A stretch of DNA of 48,637 nt. Origin: Candidatus Helarchaeota ASGARD archaeon Hel_GB_B. Lineage in GTDB: Archaea > Asgardarchaeota > Lokiarchaeia > Helarchaeales > HEL-GB-B. A model generated the notes under the pieces. The model was not told where the DNA came from and did no database searches. It saw only the letters and a program-made list of their open reading frames with translations. The stretch spans positions 1-48,637 of the forward strand of contig SUPR01000014.1 in the NCBI GenBank assembly GCA_005191425.1. The letters run 5' to 3'. The translations under genes were made by a program, and so were the position numbers. Positions 44,384-48,637 of the stretch are shown one piece after another; the first letter of the stretch is position 1; every line of letters begins with the position of its first letter.

Positions 44384-46075
44384 TTAGGATATTAAATTTA
44401 AAGCATCTTTTAAAATGTCTTCGTGGTCAAAAGCTAAGTCAGTGTTTTCAATTTCTTTTAAAGGTAATATTTCTACGCGAGTAGATTCATCACTACATTT
44501 AAGATTAGAGAAATCACCTTTTACAATACATAAAAATGCAGTTGTGGCTACAGCACCTCTTGGATCACGTCCAATTCTATCATATAAGCCAACTTTCCGC
44601 TTAATTATAACATCTAGCCCTGTTTCTTCTTTAACTTCTCGTATTACTGCTTGTCTTGGAGTTTCTCCTTTCTCTATAAAACCTCCAGGAAATGCATAAT
44701 ATCCAGCATATGGCGGATATTTACGTTTAACTAAAACTATATGCTCCTTATCTTTGTCTAATATAATTGCATCAACTGTCCTTCTAAATTTCTTACTGAT
44801 TTCTACTACTCTAATCTTCATATAATATAAAGACACATACATTAATACTGTTGCTAAACAAATTGAGATAATGATTTGCAGCCAAAAAATAAACTGATTT
44901 CCTGAATATAGGGCATTCATACCACTATCTAGAGCCAATGCAATATCTGAGAGAATACCTATACCAATTAAAAGATTTAATACCTTCATTCCACGTTGCG
45001 TCTTTTTTTGGTTCTCTTCATTTTTTTGTTGATATACTACATACATAGATTCTTGAATTATAGAAAATTTATTATCGATTCTATTTAAAAGTTGATTTAA
45101 ATTAAATTCATCAATCAAGTGTTTTAGCACTTTGGTAAAATGCTGTCTTCTATTATAATTCAATTCATTATAAAATGAGCTCATTTGTGTCTGAATTATC
45201 CCTCTTAATAGTGTTAGGTCTTTAATTTTCTTCTCGATTATGTTTAAGTCCATAAAACTTTTTAAAATGAAAAGGGCATCTAATGAATTATTAAATGCCA
45301 TTAAAGCAAATACAATTGCCCTAATTTTAGCCGTTGGTATTAAAACATTTGAAATTATATATGAATCAAAAAATTGTTCAAAATTTTCGGGTGCCATATA
45401 TATAAACCCAGAATTTCTTCTTATAAAATGGAGTTCTGATAGTCTATTAGATAGATTTTGTTTAACTCTGTTTTTATATAATTCATCAGAATAATCTGAC
45501 CAATGTCCTGAATATATTTCGATCCATTTTCCAAGATATTTTCTGTATTTTTCAATATTTTCATTAGACCATTTAAGGTCTGGTGGACTCATTTTATTTG
45601 AAGTTAAAAAAATATAAATTGGACTTTCAACATCGAAAAATAAATATTTTTTACGGACTTTTGATGCATATTTCTTTAATTCGTTTAAAACGATAATTGG
45701 AATTTGTTGAATTAAAATTGGTTCTATTAAATTTTTTTTATCTGGGTCATTTTTGTAATATTCTACTTCAAATTCTAAATAACCTAATGTATTATACTTA
45801 ATCCCAATATTTTCATTTTTAAATGGGAATGATTCTATTAATGTTTCCCATTTACCCTTTATCGAAAAATTTTTTCCCATCTCTTTAATTTGTTTAATTT
45901 TTTCCTTATCCAAAAATGCCTTCTTTAAATCGTTATCAGTTATATTATTTAATTTATTTATAATAATATTCTCTATTTGATTGATGCTTTCTTCTGCATT
46001 AATATAATCTTTATTCCAGATAACTGAGATAAACCAATATTCTTTATTATAAATAAATTTAACACCGTCTTGCAT
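44384..46075 (-). CDS. CorA-like two-helix membrane protein fused to a C-terminal NUDIX hydrolase
   Basis: 563 residues. Residues 1-360 form a soluble, largely helical domain. Two membrane helices follow (about 364-383 and 395-418). The first ends in G385-M-N387, the signature tripeptide of CorA-family Mg channels, and the arrangement (big N-domain, two C-proximal helices) is CorA-like. Residues 430-563 are a NUDIX domain with an intact box: G465-F-I-E-K-G-E-T-P-R-Q-A-V-I-R-E-V-K-E-E484-T-G-L. NUDIX enzymes hydrolyse nucleoside-diphosphate-linked compounds with Mg. No CorA sequence similarity outside the tripeptide is obvious, so the transporter idea is tentative; the NUDIX call is firm. Confidence 0.82.
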   Translation of the reverse strand: MQDGVKFIYNKEYWFISVIWNKDYINAEESINQIENIIINKLNNITDNDLKKAFLDKEKIKQIKEMGKNFSIKGKWETLIESFPFKNENIGIKYNTLGYLEFEVEYYKNDPDKKNLIEPILIQQIPIIVLNELKKYASKVRKKYLFFDVESPIYIFLTSNKMSPPDLKWSNENIEKYRKYLGKWIEIYSGHWSDYSDELYKNRVKQNLSNRLSELHFIRRNSGFIYMAPENFEQFFDSYIISNVLIPTAKIRAIVFALMAFNNSLDALFILKSFMDLNIIEKKIKDLTLLRGIIQTQMSSFYNELNYNRRQHFTKVLKHLIDEFNLNQLLNRIDNKFSIIQESMYVVYQQKNEENQKKTQRGMKVLNLLIGIGILSDIALALDSGMNALYSGNQFIFWLQIIISICLATVLMYVSLYYMKIRVVEISKKFRRTVDAIILDKDKEHIVLVKRKYPPYAGYYAFPGGFIEKGETPRQAVIREVKEETGLDVIIKRKVGLYDRIGRDPRGAVATTAFLCIVKGDFSNLKCSDESTRVEILPLKEIENTDLAFDHEDILKDALNLIS

Positions 46076-46200
46076 AATTATTCTATAATTTTATTTAATT
46101 TATAAATTTTGATTAAATCAAATTGAAAAACAGCAAGAAATATTTAAACCATATTTTTATTTTTAAGAAATTAAGTCATTAATTATAATCCAGTCAATGA

Positions 46201-46812
46201 TTACTCTTCAATTAATATTACTCGGGCGGGGGCACCTTCGGCTTTAATTTTTAGTGGTAGTCCAATAAATGTATAGTTTTTTGGTCGTATTTTTTTTAAA
46301 GATAAATTTTCAAATATTAATACTTCATTTTCCAGTAGTATCTTATGGACTTCTTTTGGCCCAATACTTAAATAATCAATACCAACAGATTTAATGCCCT
46401 TTTTTACCAGATATTCGGCTCCATTTTTTGATAAAAATACAAAATCGTTCTTAAATTCATTATTGTTTAATATTGAATTTTTTGTTTTAATTAAGATAAT
46501 TTCATTTTTTTCAATAACAAATTTTTTTAAATATTTTTCCGTTATACTTTCTCCAAATGGAATTTCCATTAAATCAAGAACCTGACACTCGCCATAACAT
46601 TTCTCTAATGGAACATTCTCAGCTCCTGGACTTTTATCTTCAATATGTAATAAAGTATCAATATGAGTGCATGTGTGAGTGCTCATACAAAATTCTGAAA
46701 TATTCCATCCATCAGAAGCGATATTCTTTATTTTATTTATCTTTACGCTAGGGTCGCCTGGATATACTAATATATTTTCGTCAATCAATTTTGATATATC
46801 ATGAATTTTCAT
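46201..46812 (-). CDS. Cyclase family protein (kynurenine formamidase-like)
   Basis: About 203-residue metal-dependent hydrolase of the cyclase family. D-I-S near the N-terminus, Y-P-G-D-P, and the metal motif H46-T-C-T-H50-I-D52 with H56 (usual form H-x-G-T-H-x-D; here Cys replaces Gly) support it. Members hydrolyse N-formylkynurenine, isatin or cyclic amides, and others are uncharacterised. I choose ATG 46812, which has GGGTTG six bases upstream, over an earlier in-frame TTG that overlaps this site. Monocistronic. Confidence 0.85.
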   Translation of the reverse strand: MKIHDISKLIDENILVYPGDPSVKINKIKNIASDGWNISEFCMSTHTCTHIDTLLHIEDKSPGAENVPLEKCYGECQVLDLMEIPFGESITEKYLKKFVIEKNEIILIKTKNSILNNNEFKNDFVFLSKNGAEYLVKKGIKSVGIDYLSIGPKEVHKILLENEVLIFENLSLKKIRPKNYTFIGLPLKIKAEGAPARVILIEE

Positions 46813-47007
46813 TATTTTCAACCCTTATGATATTTTGTTCATATTTTAGATGTAATAATTTTTAATTAAATTCTTAGGAATTCAAAATATCTTTCATTTT
46901 TCATATAATAAGAAAAATATTTAGATTTTTAATTTTTCAATAATGTTTTCCAATAATTAAAAAAGAAAATCTAATTTGATATTTATTAAAATAAAATTTT
47001 CTACTCT

Positions 47008-48582
47008 TTATTTACCTAAAAATTGAAACACTACTACAGAATGCGCCGGGAATTTATATTTAAATAGATCATTATTACATACAAAATTAAGTTTTTGTAC
47101 TTTTATTGTATTTGGATTTTCTCGAGAATTAATAGCAAAAGGGGTGTCATGCGTGAGAATATATCCGATAACATTTTCAGGTGTAAAATTAAGAGAATCA
47201 GAAAATTTTATACAGGTATCTATATTTTCATTTAAATGTTTGTTTACGCAGAAGAGAGTTAATTTTGATTTATCTCTTGATATCATAGCTGCAACATCTA
47301 ATACTGGCTTCATAATTGGTGGAATATTTGCAAATTGTTCTGAAATAATATTTTTACATTTTACAGAAACAGATAACAGCGAACTATCTTTTAACCACAC
47401 ATCACTGTACATTTTGAAAACAAGGTAATTTGGATTTACAATTATCTTGTCATCATATGTCAGAATCATCCCTAATACATTGACCATTTGAGCAAAGTTT
47501 GCCATTCCAATTGTTTCTGCTTGTTTTATAAATGTATTAATCATGCAGGCTGTCCATAATCCATCCCTAAGGTTATAATGTGGTGTATCTGCTCGGTATA
47601 CTTGTCTCCACCGATACCAAATGTTCCATTCGTCAAATGCAATTTTGACTTGTTCAAGTCCATTTTTTCCTAGTGTCGAAATAATATCTTGTCTGGTCTT
47701 TAAAATTAATTCTTCAGCCAAATAAGGAGAATTTAACATACTATAATATACATTTTCATTTTTAGGTAATGCTCTCCATCCTAATAAATATGAAATAATG
47801 TTAATTGTAGGTAGATAGAGGTGAAGAGTTAAATAATCAACATAACCTTTAGCAACTCTTAAAAATGATCTATTCCAATCGGATTTCCATCCAACTCCCA
47901 ATAATTTAATATTTGAATCAATTTTCCGCATTTCTTTGGCGAATTCAAGGTATTTTTTTCCATATATATCACCTGTTTTACAATGCCCTTTTTCCCACCA
48001 CCCAAAAATCTCGTTTCCAATGCCCCAAAATTTAACATTATATGGTTCAGGGTGTCCATTTTTTGCTCTTAATTTTCCATATTTCGTATTCAAACTACCA
48101 TTTGTATATTCAACCCATTCGGCAGCTTCTTTAGGCGTCCCAGTCCCAAAATTTATATTAATATATTTTTCAGCCCCCAGTTTTTCGCATAATGTTAAAA
48201 ATTCATCAGTTCCGAAATGGTTCTTCTCTTTAGGTCCTATATTAAAACCTTTGATTAGTCCAAAAACACTTTTAAATCCTCCCCAAGCTTTATTTTTCCT
48301 AATTGGGCGAGAGCTCCGGGGACCAATACCATCTTTCCAATGATATGTATCTGAGAAACATCCCCCCGGATATCTTATAATTGGTGGTCTTAGACTACTT
48401 ATCCTTTCAAATAATTCTGTCCGAACCCTATCTAAGGGCGGTTGCATTAATGTCTGTTCGGTTTTTTTATAAGTCCAGACTCCGTTATTGATACACATTC
48501 CTAAATGCTCAATAAAATGACCAAGGATTAAATTTGATACATTAATCAATCGAGGAAGTTTATCAATAAAAATCTCAGCCAT
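47008..48582 (-). CDS. GH51 alpha-L-arabinofuranosidase
   Basis: 524-residue retaining glycosidase releasing arabinose from arabinans or arabinoxylans. The acid/base is E191 in W-G-I-G-N-E191, and the nucleophile is E318 in A-F-D-E318-W-N. Other family marks are R-Y-P-G-G-C-F, N-x-G-T-G-T-P and a C-terminal beta-sandwich. No signal peptide, so it should act inside the cell on imported oligosaccharides. GAGGAAATGAT precedes the ATG. No sugar transporter is in the window; a xylose-isomerase-like protein lies at 6.7 kb. Confidence 0.93.
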   Translation of the reverse strand: MAEIFIDKLPRLINVSNLILGHFIEHLGMCINNGVWTYKKTEQTLMQPPLDRVRTELFERISSLRPPIIRYPGGCFSDTYHWKDGIGPRSSRPIRKNKAWGGFKSVFGLIKGFNIGPKEKNHFGTDEFLTLCEKLGAEKYININFGTGTPKEAAEWVEYTNGSLNTKYGKLRAKNGHPEPYNVKFWGIGNEIFGWWEKGHCKTGDIYGKKYLEFAKEMRKIDSNIKLLGVGWKSDWNRSFLRVAKGYVDYLTLHLYLPTINIISYLLGWRALPKNENVYYSMLNSPYLAEELILKTRQDIISTLGKNGLEQVKIAFDEWNIWYRWRQVYRADTPHYNLRDGLWTACMINTFIKQAETIGMANFAQMVNVLGMILTYDDKIIVNPNYLVFKMYSDVWLKDSSLLSVSVKCKNIISEQFANIPPIMKPVLDVAAMISRDKSKLTLFCVNKHLNENIDTCIKFSDSLNFTPENVIGYILTHDTPFAINSRENPNTIKVQKLNFVCNNDLFKYKFPAHSVVVFQFLGK

Positions 48583-48637
48583 TTATAATCATTTCCTCTA
48601 TTTTGAGTCCTTTCTATGTTTTCTATAATATTTCAAT

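Noticed and set aside
47936-48343. 135-codon plus-strand frame opposite the arabinofuranosidase
   Set aside because: Antisense to conserved GH51 catalytic sequence.
1-48637. tRNA, rRNA, CRISPR arrays, insertion sequences
   Set aside because: I looked through all gaps for T-loop-like sequences, regular spaced repeats and transposase frames and found none.

Overview
The window is AT-rich (roughly three quarters A+T) and almost certainly archaeal. It encodes a TFB/TFIIB-type initiation factor and a GTPase with Arf- and Rag-like motifs. It also encodes a longin-like membrane protein, several TPR/SNAP-like solenoids and many small zinc-ribbon proteins. Together with acyl-CoA, Fe-S and folate genes, this points to an Asgard archaeon, most likely of the Lokiarchaeia type. 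That placement is inference from gene content; there is no rRNA here. I saw no tRNA, rRNA, CRISPR array, insertion sequence or integrase.

Layout. 0.1-2.1 kb: three tandem minus-strand paralogues, each with two membrane helices and a C-terminal zinc ribbon, then a decayed gene. 2.8-6.3 kb: an unknown protein, a two-subunit class I CoA-transferase, a Cys-rich small protein and a helical repeat protein. 6.7-10.5 kb: a xylose-isomerase-like TIM barrel, then glyA and folD (folate one-carbon unit). 10.7-16 kb: longin-like membrane protein, DUF362/ferredoxin protein, tRNA-binding-domain protein, Arf/Rag-like GTPase and TFB. The TFB upstream region carries repeated interrupted palindromes. 16.6-19.7 kb: SNAP-like solenoid, a 45-aa ORF, a zinc-ribbon protein and a TPR protein. 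19.8-25 kb: N-acyl-D-amino-acid deacylase, acyl-CoA synthetase, membrane protein and nitroreductase. 25.2-28.4 kb: a flippase interrupted at a T10 run, then two Fe-S proteins. 28.8-34.2 kb: a second acyl-CoA synthetase, a homocitrate/isopropylmalate-synthase-family enzyme, gene debris, a stand-alone RAM domain and a DMT transporter fused to a RAM domain. 34.4-42 kb: a small ORF with an in-frame TGA, DUF89, enoyl-CoA hydratase family, small proteins, a lipocalin-like DUF7064-type protein, an ADP-forming acyl-CoA synthetase alpha-like protein, and detached swivel and PEP-binding domains of a PEP synthase. 42-48.6 kb: membrane protein, membrane-anchored esterase, CorA-like/NUDIX fusion, cyclase-family hydrolase and a GH51 arabinofuranosidase.

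Taken together, the metabolic genes suggest activation and conversion of organic acids or fatty acids (CoA-transferase, two AMP-forming ligases, enoyl-CoA hydratase, ADP-forming ligase alpha). The rest cover folate C1 transfer, pentose-polymer and D-amino-acid scavenging, and electron transfer by Fe-S proteins.

Most translated genes have a GGTG/GAGG-type ribosome-binding site 5-9 nt before the start. Using that rule, several genes (folD, the 28.1-kb ferredoxin, the 19-kb TPR protein) have no ATG/GTG/TTG at the expected place and appear to start at ATA, ATT or ACG. In three more, the only canonical start is a GTG lying inside the ribosome-binding site itself. Other points of note are the DMT-RAM fusion beside a free RAM domain, the Rag-like G4 motif in an Arf-like GTPase, the CorA-like/NUDIX fusion and the phased palindromes upstream of TFB.
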